From positions 1-21,728 of the forward strand of contig JBHHXH010000049.1 of the NCBI GenBank assembly GCA_046756925.1: 21,728 nt of DNA. Direction: 5' to 3'. The translations under genes and the position numbers were made by a program. Position 1 is the first letter of the stretch. Each line of letters begins with the position of its first letter. Under the pieces are notes generated by a model that was given only the letters and a program-made list of their open reading frames with translations, was not told the origin of the DNA and made no database searches. Origin of the DNA: JAJDBU01 sp046756925. GTDB lineage: Bacteria; Nitrospirota; Nitrospiria; SBBL01; JAADHI01. Positions 14,593 to 21,643 of the stretch are shown piece after piece.

Positions 14593-15675
14593 TTAGGCCT
14601 TCCCTCTTTTTTCGATCGTCTCGACCAAGTCCCGATGGTCTTCGGAACCGATCGTCTCGCGTAATGCCTTCATGATGGAATGATTTTGCTGAAGGAGGAA
14701 ATGTTCTTTTAACGCGAGGATACGGCCCAACGACTTTTCGAGACGCGCCTCGGAGATCTCACCCTTCTCGACCGCGGAGAGCATCGCATCCAAGGCGGCC
14801 GTTTGCTGCTCGTACGAATGACAGACCAGTACGATATCGGATCCGACCTGAAGGGCACGAACGGCCGCCTCCGCAACGGTAAACGAATCGCTAACCCCCC
14901 TCATCTCAAGATCGTCCGTGATGACCACTCCGTCATACTTCATGGTCTTTCTCAGCAGCTCCGTCACGACATTTTTCGACAAAGAGGCCGGGAGGGTGTC
15001 ATCGAATGCGGTGCAACAGATATGCGCCGTCATCACACAAGGCAGTCTGTTTTCAATGGCATGAACAAAGGGCCTCAACTCCAAATCGGTCAAGCGAATA
15101 ATGGCATGCTGCACACGGGGAAGGGCCTCATGCGAATCGAGATCGGTATCGCCATGCCCCGGAAAATGTTTTCCGCAGGGAATCACCTTGCAATCGAGCA
15201 TCGCCGCAATCATCGATAGACCATGTTTGGACACAAGGGTCGGACTTGACCCGAACGACCGGTCACCGATAATGGGATTTTTTGGATTGGTATCGACATC
15301 AAGGACCGGTGCGAAATTCATATTGATGCCGACCGCAAGAAGCTCTTTAGAAATCGCCTCTCCTAGACGATAGGTATGAGAAACCGAATCGCAGCGACCC
15401 ACCGTTCTGGCGGACGGAAATGGGGTGAAGGATGCCGGAAACCGGGAAACCCGTCCGCCCTCTTGATCGACGGCAATCAGGAGTGGCGCGTCCGGAGAAA
15501 GTTTTTGCAGGGATTTTGTCAGCTTTATACATTGGGCGGGGTTTTCGATATTTCTCGAAAAAAGGATCACGCCGCCGACATGTCTTTTCTTGATGAGTTC
15601 CCGGATCTCCTTCGAAGGCGTCGTGCCTTCGAATCCGGCCATCATGAACTGACCGATTTTTTGAACGGTTTTCAT
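14593..15675 (-). CDS. nagZ: Beta-N-acetylhexosaminidase, GH3 (NagZ type)
   Basis: A 360-residue single-domain GH3 enzyme without a signal peptide, as expected for cytoplasmic NagZ, which removes N-acetylglucosamine from anhydro-muropeptides during cell-wall recycling. Diagnostic segments: AVDQEGGRVSRFP (69-80), NMNFAPVLDVDTNP, KHFPGHGDTDLDSH (169-182, with the unusual His182 acid/base loop) and VITDDLEMRG (251-260), where Asp254 is the likely nucleophile. The start codon overlaps the stop of pepA as ATGA, so translation is coupled. NagZ products can induce beta-lactamase in other bacteria; no ampC or ampR is in the window. The last 70 residues are helical and charged, slightly beyond the catalytic barrel. 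Confidence 0.95.
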   Translation of the reverse strand: MKTVQKIGQFMMAGFEGTTPSKEIRELIKKRHVGGVILFSRNIENPAQCIKLTKSLQKLSPDAPLLIAVDQEGGRVSRFPASFTPFPSARTVGRCDSVSHTYRLGEAISKELLAVGINMNFAPVLDVDTNPKNPIIGDRSFGSSPTLVSKHGLSMIAAMLDCKVIPCGKHFPGHGDTDLDSHEALPRVQHAIIRLTDLELRPFVHAIENRLPCVMTAHICCTAFDDTLPASLSKNVVTELLRKTMKYDGVVITDDLEMRGVSDSFTVAEAAVRALQVGSDIVLVCHSYEQQTAALDAMLSAVEKGEISEARLEKSLGRILALKEHFLLQQNHSIMKALRETIGSEDHRDLVETIEKRGKA

Positions 15676-17189
15676 CGTTTCTTCCGTTTAGACTGCTGCA
15701 TTAAATACCGGACCAAGAGACGGAGACCCACCCCGGTGGCCCCTTTCGAGATATAAGGATGATTGCCGTCACTGTACCAGGAAGTACCCGCAATGTCGAG
15801 ATGGGCCCAAGGGATGCCTTCCACAAATTGCTTTAAAAAGAGCCCTGCGGTAATGGTGCCCGCCGCGCGCCCCCCCACATTTTTCAAGTCAGCCACTTCT
15901 CCTTCGATCTGCTTGAAATACACATCCCAAAGCGGAAGCTGCCAAAGCGGTTCTCCGGTTTCCTTTCCCGCGGCCAAGATCTCCGCGATCAGGGCGTCGT
16001 TATTTCCCATTAATCCGACGGCATGCTGCCCGAGGGCGACGACACAGGCGCCGGTTAAGGTTGCGAGGTCGATCATGACAGCGGGTTTATACCGTGCCGC
16101 ATAGCTCAGTGCATCGGCCAAACAAAGTCTTCCTTCCGCATCGGTATTGTCCACTTCGACGGTCTTTCCGGAAAGTGTCGTCACGACATCTCCCGGATGC
16201 ACGGCGGAACCGCTGGGCATATTATCCGTGGCGGGAAGAAACGCAATGACATCGACAGGTAGTTTCAGGCGGCCGATAACCTTCATCACACCCAAGACGG
16301 TCGCCCCGCCGGACATGTCGTACTTCATTTGTTCCATGCGTTCGCCGGGTTTTAAAGAGATGCCCCCGGTGTCGAAGGTCACCGATTTCCCGATCAAGGC
16401 CACCGGCTTCCCCTTTTTCCCCTTCGCCCCACGATAGGACATGTAGATGAATTTCGGCGATTCGGCGGTTCCCTGGGTGACGGCATGAAACGCCCCCATC
16501 CCGATCTTTTGGATATCGGAGCGTTCAAGGACTTCAACCTCCATCCCGCTTTCGGATGTGATGGTTTCCGCTTCCTTCGCCAGGTAGGACGGTGTAACGA
16601 TGTTCGCGGGCAGATTGCACAGATCGCGAACATAATGAACCCCCTCTGCGATGATGTTCCCATGTCGGGCCCCTTCCTGCGCTTCGGAAACCTGAGTTCT
16701 ACTGGGGACGAGCAAGGTGCATCCCTCTATCTTTTTAGCGGACTTCTTCGCCGTCTTCAGACGATCGAAGCGATAGAGCGATAGCGAAAGGCCTTCAACG
16801 ATCGTTTGAGCCGTATTGTGAAGGCTTGCAAATCCGACGGCCTTCAGATCGCATGGCACCCAAAGATGTGTCGCTCCGATTTTTTGCGCAAGGGATACGC
16901 CTTTCCCCATCCCCTGACGAAATCGGTCTTCCGTTATATCGGAACGCTTTCCGAGTCCAAGCAGGATGAGGCGTTGAAAACCGATCGCGCCTTTCGTGCG
17001 GATGAGAATCGTTTCTAAAAATACCCCTTTAAAACCTTCGGACGAAACAATCTTTCGAAGTTCCCCCGCCATCTTCCGGTCGACCGAGGCGGCCGCACCT
17101 CGAATCACTTTTCCTTCAAAACAAGTGAAAATGAGAAGGTCCCCCGTCATCTTCGTGAGTGCCCCGCTTTTGACCTGAACATCCATCAT
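15672..17189 (-). CDS. pepA: Leucyl aminopeptidase (M17, PepA)
   Basis: An M17 two-metal aminopeptidase of about 505 residues that removes N-terminal amino acids from peptides; the family also cleaves Cys-Gly, and E. coli PepA binds DNA. All catalytic residues are visible: Lys268 and Asp273 in GKSVTFDTGG, Lys280, Asp291 in YDMSGGA, and Asp350, Glu352 and Arg354 in NTDAEGRL. DNMPSGSAVHPGDV and LATLTGACVVALG are also typical. The frame is open further upstream, but AAAGGAG at the end of queE and the gap after its stop favour the ATG at 17189 (17186 or a TTG at 17192 also possible). It lies 8 nt from queE and overlaps nagZ by 4 nt: one operon joining peptide breakdown and wall recycling. Confidence 0.95.
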   Translation of the reverse strand: MMDVQVKSGALTKMTGDLLIFTCFEGKVIRGAAASVDRKMAGELRKIVSSEGFKGVFLETILIRTKGAIGFQRLILLGLGKRSDITEDRFRQGMGKGVSLAQKIGATHLWVPCDLKAVGFASLHNTAQTIVEGLSLSLYRFDRLKTAKKSAKKIEGCTLLVPSRTQVSEAQEGARHGNIIAEGVHYVRDLCNLPANIVTPSYLAKEAETITSESGMEVEVLERSDIQKIGMGAFHAVTQGTAESPKFIYMSYRGAKGKKGKPVALIGKSVTFDTGGISLKPGERMEQMKYDMSGGATVLGVMKVIGRLKLPVDVIAFLPATDNMPSGSAVHPGDVVTTLSGKTVEVDNTDAEGRLCLADALSYAARYKPAVMIDLATLTGACVVALGQHAVGLMGNNDALIAEILAAGKETGEPLWQLPLWDVYFKQIEGEVADLKNVGGRAAGTITAGLFLKQFVEGIPWAHLDIAGTSWYSDGNHPYISKGATGVGLRLLVRYLMQQSKRKKR

Positions 17190-17197
17190 CAATCTGT

Positions 17198-17842
17198 TTA
17201 AACTCCTTTCATCGCCGGATCCCATATATATTTATGCAATTGCAACTGAAGCCGCACCGGCAATCGGTCTTCCAGGATCCACTCAGCGAGTTGCCTCGGA
17301 TCGATCTCCCCGAACGCGGGCGAAAAGTGGACGATTTTATGTTTCAGCTCCGGATGATTCACCAACACGCCTTTGGCCCAAAGATAATCCGCGTGGTCTG
17401 CAATGACGAATTTGACCTCGTCCTTTTTCTTCAGGTATCTTAAATTCTCCCATATGACGTATGCTTGCATACCGCTGCCGGGACACTTGATGTCCAGAAC
17501 GATGACGGCGCGCGGATCGACACGGTTGATGGCGATCGATCCACTTGTTTCGACCAATACAAAGTATCCTTCATTGAGCAAGGCGGCGATGAGCAAAAAA
17601 GAGGCACCTTGAAGAAGAGGCTCTCCCCCGGTCAACTCGACCTTTTGACATCCAAAAGCCCGAACCTCCTGCATGATCGCCTCGATGGATTTTTCTTCTC
17701 CTTCCTCAAACGCATGTGTCGTATCGCACCAGCGGCACCGTAGATGACACCCGGTGGTTCTGACGAAAACACAAGGATAACCTGAATAACTCGACTCTCC
17801 TTGAATACTCTGATAGATTTCGTGAATTTTTATTGAGTGCAA
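17198..17842 (-). CDS. queE: 7-carboxy-7-deazaguanine synthase (QueE)
   Basis: A radical-SAM enzyme that contracts 6-carboxytetrahydropterin to 7-carboxy-7-deazaguanine, on the path to preQ0 and queuosine. Numbered from the TTG at 17842 (214 aa), the Cys motif is C32-HLR-C36-RW-C39 in TTGCHLRCRWCDT, preceded by EIYQSIQGESSYSGYPCVFVR and followed by KVELTGGEPLLQ, all typical of QueE. The frame extends to a TTG at 17902, but that TTG is the start of a near-consensus -35 box (TTGACC) and the intervening residues are Arg-rich and untypical, so I use 17842, just before the conserved IKIHEIYQSIQG core. No ideal SD is seen (AGAGG lies close). Other queuosine genes are absent from the window. It heads queE-pepA-nagZ. 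Confidence 0.9.
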   Translation of the reverse strand: MHSIKIHEIYQSIQGESSYSGYPCVFVRTTGCHLRCRWCDTTHAFEEGEEKSIEAIMQEVRAFGCQKVELTGGEPLLQGASFLLIAALLNEGYFVLVETSGSIAINRVDPRAVIVLDIKCPGSGMQAYVIWENLRYLKKKDEVKFVIADHADYLWAKGVLVNHPELKHKIVHFSPAFGEIDPRQLAEWILEDRLPVRLQLQLHKYIWDPAMKGV

Positions 17843-17854
17843 GACCCTCTTTTG

Positions 17855-17873
17855 CCGCCATGAATCATGGCGG
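17855..17873 (-). promoter_or_regulatory. Perfect 19-bp palindrome overlapping the queE transcription start
   Basis: CCGCCATGA-A-TCATGGCGG on the forward strand: two perfect 9-bp arms around one base. It directly abuts the -10 box (17874-17879), so the expected start of transcription lies inside it, the usual place for a repressor operator. In RNA only part of the repeat would be transcribed. It is 12 nt from the chosen queE start codon. No regulator gene is nearby. Confidence 0.55.
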
Positions 17874-17902
17874 ATTCTAACAACTCGTCCAAGGGAGGTC
17901 AA
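17874..17902 (-). promoter_or_regulatory. Strong sigma70-type promoter of queE-pepA-nagZ
   Basis: Reverse strand: TTGACC (17897-17902), a spacer of exactly 17 nt (17880-17896), TAGAAT (17874-17879). Each box matches consensus at five of six positions. It lies just after the DUF4149 gene, which therefore need not share this transcript. Confidence 0.65.
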
Positions 17903-17954
17903 GTTTATGAAAACACGTCATATCGCCGATACAACGACAGCTTTACACGGCCAC

Positions 17955-18437
17955 TCAAGAAAAATCAACCGCCGATGCCGTCAAGAAGAGGAACACGAAT
18001 CCGACCATCAGCACAATCATATTGAGTACCATCGAAAAACCATGTAGGCGGCGAAAAGCCCTTTCTTTCATCTCCCGTTCGACGCCGGCCTTTGCTTCCT
18101 TCAATTCGTTTTTTAAGCGTCGCACCCTCGGTCCGACCCTGAAGACGGCATAAGCCGTCAGCAGAACCATCATACTTAAAACAAGGATCCGGCCCACCGG
18201 ACGAACAGGGCTCGGCATGAGGATCAAGGTGACGATACTGATCGCGCCGCAGACAAGTCCGATCTTATAATATTGCGGAAAGATCCTTCCGACGACATCT
18301 CCGGCCATCTGACGCGGGAGTGCCTTGAAGATCTTGGGGGCGGCGACAAACGTAAAGAAAACGATTGATCCGATCCATATACCAATCGATAGGAAGTGAA
18401 TAAATTCAATATCTGGATCATCAAATCGCTTGTTCAA
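17955..18437 (-). CDS. DUF4149 (TMEM205-like) membrane protein
   Basis: A membrane protein of about 160 residues. It has the DUF4149 layout: an opening span FIHFLSIGIWIGSIVFFTFVAAP, then KIFKALPRQMAGDVVGRIFPQYYKIG, two further spans (GAISIVTLILM, ILVLSMMVLLTAYAVF), a charged helical loop (RRLKNELKEAKAGVEREMKE), HGFSMVLNMIVLMVGFVFLFL and a short tail. Function is unknown in bacteria; in eukaryotes the related TMEM205 is linked to cisplatin resistance. The frame runs back to 18557, but that extension is basic and untypical, so I use a TTG at 18437, without a clear SD. It is divergent from hsp20 and lies just before the queE promoter. Confidence 0.78.
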   Translation of the reverse strand: MNKRFDDPDIEFIHFLSIGIWIGSIVFFTFVAAPKIFKALPRQMAGDVVGRIFPQYYKIGLVCGAISIVTLILMPSPVRPVGRILVLSMMVLLTAYAVFRVGPRVRRLKNELKEAKAGVEREMKERAFRRLHGFSMVLNMIVLMVGFVFLFLTASAVDFS

Positions 18438-18566
18438 GAAAGCCCAATAGTGACATAACGAACTTTTGTAATCAACCCGCCGTCGATTCGGAATCGGACG
18501 GCGAGGCGACCTTGAAATCGATTTCCACACTCCAAGATCCGCGGATCGAGCCATCAATTTTCCCTC

Positions 18567-18594
18567 TTGAAAACAAGATATTCGATCTTATCTT
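18567..18594 (+). promoter_or_regulatory. Candidate promoter region of the Hsp20 gene
   Basis: TTGAAA (18567-18572), 16-nt spacer, TATCTT (18589-18594); the -35 sits within CTTGAAAA, also reminiscent of a sigma32 -35, but no matching CCCCAT-type -10 follows. AGGGG...CCCCT (18604-18617) could form a small leader hairpin. TATAAT at 18638-18643 is too close to the SD to be a convincing start. Confidence 0.3.
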
Positions 18595-18659
18595 AATAGT
18601 AAAAGGGGCATCCCCCTGAATCAAAACAATCTCTAGATATAATATAAGGAGGTACGAAC

Positions 18660-19169
18660 ATGTATGTAAGAGAATTGACCCCCTGGGTATGGGGAAGCAG
18701 GAACAAACAACGAAACAGAAGCACGGTGGCACCTGTTTTTTCTTTTGGGAATAGCCGGGTGGAGGCCCTCCTGGACGAATTGGCGGAAGACTTTGACCGC
18801 TCCCCCTTTGGTTTTGGAGGTCGAAAAAACGCGGCCTTCCACCCGCAACTGAACCTGTTAGAGAATGATACTGCTTATGAGGTATCTGTTGAACTCCCCG
18901 GACTGGACACAAAAGACATCGATCTGACGGTCGAAAATGATGTCCTATCGATCCGTGGGGAAAAGAAAAATGAGAGCAATGGGAAGGAAGGGAATGTCTA
19001 TCGCATGGAACGCACATACGGAACATTCCAAAGAGCAATTTTGTTTCCTTCCCCCATCGATGAGGAAAAAGTTGAAGCAAAATTTGAGAAAGGGATCTTA
19101 AATATCAAACTACCGAAGACCCAAGAAGCCCAAAAAAAAATCCGACGCATCGATGTCAAAGCGGCCTAA
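18660..19169 (+). CDS. Small heat-shock protein Hsp20
   Basis: A 169-residue alpha-crystallin-type chaperone. The N-terminal arm (about 1-55) contains the helix RVEALLDELAEDFDRSPFGF; the alpha-crystallin domain runs from FHPQLNLLENDTAYEVSVELPGLDTKDIDLTVENDVLSIRGEK to the conserved strand VEAKFEKGILNIKLPK (family A..KNGVL.I.lPK); the tail is short and basic. It binds unfolding proteins without ATP. TAAGGAGG (18645-18652) is 7 nt before the ATG, an excellent site. It is transcribed alone, divergent from the DUF4149 gene, and ends in a strong hairpin terminator about 20 nt past the stop. Heat regulation is expected but no clear heat-shock element was found. Confidence 0.95.
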   Translation: MYVRELTPWVWGSRNKQRNRSTVAPVFSFGNSRVEALLDELAEDFDRSPFGFGGRKNAAFHPQLNLLENDTAYEVSVELPGLDTKDIDLTVENDVLSIRGEKKNESNGKEGNVYRMERTYGTFQRAILFPSPIDEEKVEAKFEKGILNIKLPKTQEAQKKIRRIDVKAA

Positions 19170-19191
19170 CGACCGCCTCAATAAAACATTC

Positions 19192-19224
19192 GAAAGAGGG
19201 GATGAATCATCCCCTCTTTCTTTT
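19192..19224 (+). terminator. Rho-independent terminator of the Hsp20 gene
   Basis: Perfect 14-bp arms: GAAAGAGGGGATGA (19192-19205), a single A, and TCATCCCCTCTTTC (19207-19220), followed by TTTT. The loop takes bases from the top of the stem. The arms also begin with GAAAG, so some termination from the other side is possible. Confidence 0.85.
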
Positions 19225-19388
19225 CGATACGATGAGGAACATCTTTCTTAAAGCAAATCAATACCGGAACGCAGACCTTTCTCCACATCTCCTACTTGCC
19301 GGTAGAAGACATGAATGCACTCCATCTTATCCACTCATTCGCAACACTTTTTAAAGAGATCCCTACACCGTTTTTTTCAGGGTTCGAA

Positions 19389-19949
19389 TTAAAACCCGCT
19401 TGCCGCTCTGATAGGTTCCATCGAAAAATGACACACCTTCGGCTGCACGATTCGAATATAATCTTGATACCGCATCTCAATCACATCCCGATGGGTTCCG
19501 GCTTGAAAATAAATCACCGGTTCCTTGCTCAATGAGGCATCACAATACACTGGAAGACCATAAAAACCCCCGAAAGGCGGCATCGCACCCGCCTCGCAAT
19601 CCGGAAAGCGGCGACGCAAGGCATCCTCTTTTTCCAGAGCGATTTGACCTTTCCCAAGCACCTTCGTAAAAGCATTCAAGTCGATCTGACGGCAGGCAGG
19701 GAGAACAGCCATGATGTCTTGTCCATAAGTCCGGACGATAACAACCTTCACCACCCTCCAGCCGGTGGTGTGGATGGATCGAGCCACTTCCGACGCCGTA
19801 TAGGCCTCCCGGTGATGCAAAACGCGATAAGGCACATCTTCTTTCTTAAAGAGGGTTTTCAACCGCTCTAGGATCAATGGCGTTCCTTCTTTACGATCAC
19901 TCCACAAAAGAGATTCCCCCACTGTTTCCGGTTCCGAATAACGCTTCAT
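19389..19949 (-). CDS. YbaK/ProX-type aminoacyl-tRNA deacylase-like protein
   Basis: A 186-residue protein of the YbaK/aa-tRNA-deacylase superfamily, which hydrolyses wrongly charged tRNAs. The domain begins near residue 37: PYRVLHHREAYTASEVARS (family 'H....T..eva'), then GWRVVKVVIVRTYG, where the conserved Lys sits, ACRQIDLNAFTKVLG, and GAMPPFGGFYGLPVYCDASL, matching the GavsPFG loop. Strand KEPVIYFQAGTHRDVIEM follows. The first 30 or so residues are an extra N-terminal arm. ATG at 19949 is chosen over 19961 because GGAGG lies 5 nt upstream of it. It follows the zinc-ribbon gene by 51 nt on the same strand. Which tRNA it edits is unknown. Confidence 0.87.
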   Translation of the reverse strand: MKRYSEPETVGESLLWSDRKEGTPLILERLKTLFKKEDVPYRVLHHREAYTASEVARSIHTTGWRVVKVVIVRTYGQDIMAVLPACRQIDLNAFTKVLGKGQIALEKEDALRRRFPDCEAGAMPPFGGFYGLPVYCDASLSKEPVIYFQAGTHRDVIEMRYQDYIRIVQPKVCHFSMEPIRAASGF

Positions 19950-20000
19950 GACTCCCTCCATTCTATACTGAATACCAATATTCCTCCGACGATTCCTTAT

Positions 20001-20285
20001 TCAAAACCGGTAATTGGCGATACCGTTTTTATTCGCCATCTCTCCAAAATATTTGAGCAAATAGAAACGATTGACCGGGAGTGGGCGGGAATCTTCCTTC
20101 AAACCGGAGGCTTTTACACGATTGATCAAAATTTGGGTGTCGATGATTTCGCCGCAGCAAACACAACGCCAACCCTTGTAGTGCCAGCATCCGATCAACT
20201 CGGCTTTGCCAGCAAACCATTCACAAGACATCCGACCACCACATCGTCTGCAAGCCGTTTCTTTATCGATGGTTTCATTCCACAT
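20001..20285 (-). CDS. Small zinc-ribbon protein
   Basis: A 94-residue protein with two Cys pairs, CRRC (residues 12-15) and the CVCC block (Cys41 and Cys44) within GWRCVCCGEIIDTQILINR, a classic zinc-ribbon spacing of about 25 residues; extra Cys at 21, 33 and 43. Small proteins with a 'C.RCgG....WRC..CG...D..I..NR' pattern are common in Nitrospirota-like and deltaproteobacterial genomes and remain of unknown function. The C-terminal half is basic and non-hydrophobic (VNRFYLLKYFGEMANKNG). A GT-rich weak SD (GGGGGTGG) precedes the ATG. It lies upstream of the YbaK-like deacylase on the same strand, possibly one transcript. Nucleic-acid or protein binding is a guess. Confidence 0.75.
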   Translation of the reverse strand: MWNETIDKETACRRCGGRMSCEWFAGKAELIGCWHYKGWRCVCCGEIIDTQILINRVKASGLKEDSRPLPVNRFYLLKYFGEMANKNGIANYRF

Positions 20286-20651
20286 GGCCGCGCCACCCCC
20301 TTGGAATCGGATACACTAGTGAAAAGCAAAGAAAGTGCCGATTGAACCTGTTCACACAAAAAGACTTTTTTATATCATTTCAAATAGTTAAAAAGTAAAA
20401 TCTGTCGAAGGCCAAAACGACTTGTAGAAATAATCCACAGCATGTGGAATAATAAGACTGATCTTCTCGCCCTTTATAAAACGGTTTTCTATTCGGCAAC
20501 CATCGATTCATATTTTGAAATATTCAAGATAAAACACCCACCGGAAAAAATAAGACGTCTGAATACGCTTATTCGCCGGCGCATCGAATCGTACCGTGCT
20601 CCTTGAGTCCCGGATCGCACGCATATGTGACCGTATCAGGATGAGAGGATT
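20286..20651. other. 366-nt stretch between divergent genes
   Basis: An AT-rich segment (about 20345-20400, probable promoter area; TTGAAC at 20343-20348 lacks a well-spaced -10) is followed by a possible 54-codon ORF listed separately (20442-20606) and then about 45 nt up to the CPBP gene. CCACA-GCA-TGTGG at the ORF start is a small inverted repeat. Confidence 0.5.
20442..20606 (+). CDS. Possible small basic protein (54 aa)
   Basis: ATG at 20442 opens 54 codons ending TGA at 20604-20606. The product looks protein-like: a helical N-terminal half (DLLALYKTVFYSATIDSYFE), a PP turn, then a strongly basic helix (KIRRLNTLIRRRIESYR). The frame stays open upstream to about 20390 without a better start. 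No SD is evident, which is the main doubt. It lies 48 nt before the CPBP-family gene on the same strand. No family recognised; nucleic-acid binding would fit the basic tail but is speculation. Confidence 0.4.
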   Translation: MWNNKTDLLALYKTVFYSATIDSYFEIFKIKHPPEKIRRLNTLIRRRIESYRAP

Positions 20652-20654
20652 GTG

Positions 20655-21593
20655 ATGAAAAACATAACCGCTCACATCTTATACCTTGGCATTTTATGGG
20701 GCATCGGCTGGTTTTTTTCCATAGAAACGGAGAACCCCCAAAAACGCAGAACGCTCTTCGATCGGCAAACCTGGAGTATTTGGCTGGGCGTCATCATTGC
20801 CGCCCTCATCGAACTGGTCAATATAACAACGGGATACCTGTCTGGAAACCGGCCCGCAATATGGATCGTCTATATCTTCGGCCAGGGCGCGATGCTCCTC
20901 GCACTCCTTTATTTTTACCGATGCATTCTCAAAAGACCATTTGCTGCGCTGGGGCTGTCTCATAAGGGTCTTGCAAGACGGCTCATTGCCGGATGTCGAT
21001 GGATTACGGCCTATTTTCTAATAGGAAATGCACTTTTCTATACGCTGTCCCAGACCTTGCTACACCTCCTAAAGAGACCGGATCTGTTAGCGGTCTTGAT
21101 CGACCGTCAAACAAGAGCGGTCAACCAAGGGACGGCATTAATGAATGTTGTCGAGACGGAATTAGGCACCGGACGTTTGTGGATACCGGTGATCTTCTTG
21201 ATTATCATTGGACCTCTCCTCGAAGAGATTGTATTTAGGGGTCTTCTATTCGGACCCATGCGTCGAAAAATGGGACCATCCTACGCAATTTTCATGACGG
21301 CGATTCTATTTATGTTGGGACATGGCGGTTTTGGGCAAAGCACATTTTTATTCGGCCTATTGCTTGCTTATCTTTATGAATCGACCCAATCGCTCATTCC
21401 AAGCATCCTCTTTCATATGGTTCTAAATATCAGAACCGTCGCGTTCTATTTCGAGCGCAACGAAACGCATTCTATTGCCGAGATGGTATCGAGCGCCGGA
21501 ACCCAATTTCTTTTTTACGGCCTTATTTTGTCGATCCTCGAAGGCCTTCACCGGAAAATAAAACTCCGGCGAACTCCAATCAAACGCTTCTAA
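20655..21593 (+). CDS. CPBP-family intramembrane metalloprotease-like protein
   Basis: A 312-residue membrane protein of the CPBP (CAAX protease and bacteriocin-processing) family, also called Abi. After about five spans the three signature motifs appear: LLEEIVFRGLLFG (EExxxR), ILFMLGHGGFGQ (FxxxH) and LFHMVLNI (HxxxN), which hold the catalytic Glu and His residues. Bacterial members include bacteriocin self-immunity and protein-processing proteases; the substrate is unknown. GAGAGGA at 20643-20649 stands 5 nt before the ATG at 20655; a GTG one codon earlier is possible. A charged C-terminal tail (HRKIKLRRTPIKRF) ends the protein. A RimB-like gene begins 50 nt downstream on the same strand. 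Confidence 0.9.
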   Translation: MKNITAHILYLGILWGIGWFFSIETENPQKRRTLFDRQTWSIWLGVIIAALIELVNITTGYLSGNRPAIWIVYIFGQGAMLLALLYFYRCILKRPFAALGLSHKGLARRLIAGCRWITAYFLIGNALFYTLSQTLLHLLKRPDLLAVLIDRQTRAVNQGTALMNVVETELGTGRLWIPVIFLIIIGPLLEEIVFRGLLFGPMRRKMGPSYAIFMTAILFMLGHGGFGQSTFLFGLLLAYLYESTQSLIPSILFHMVLNIRTVAFYFERNETHSIAEMVSSAGTQFLFYGLILSILEGLHRKIKLRRTPIKRF

Positions 21594-21643
21594 TATGATC
21601 AACTCGCAATATCCGGTTGCATTGATTTTCATCGAGATTCAAT

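Noticed and set aside
17902..17902. TTG at 17902 as the queE start codon
   Set aside because: It coincides with the -35 box TTGACC of a well-spaced promoter, and the extra 20 residues are not typical of QueE.
18472..19080. 202-codon reverse frame opposite the Hsp20 gene
   Set aside because: Antisense to a clear Hsp20 gene with strong SD and terminator; composition (Pro, Cys, His) is that of a shadow frame.
19376..19402. GGTTCGAAT sequence resembling a tRNA T-arm
   Set aside because: No acceptor, D or anticodon arms can be built around it, and it overlaps the end of the YbaK-like gene.
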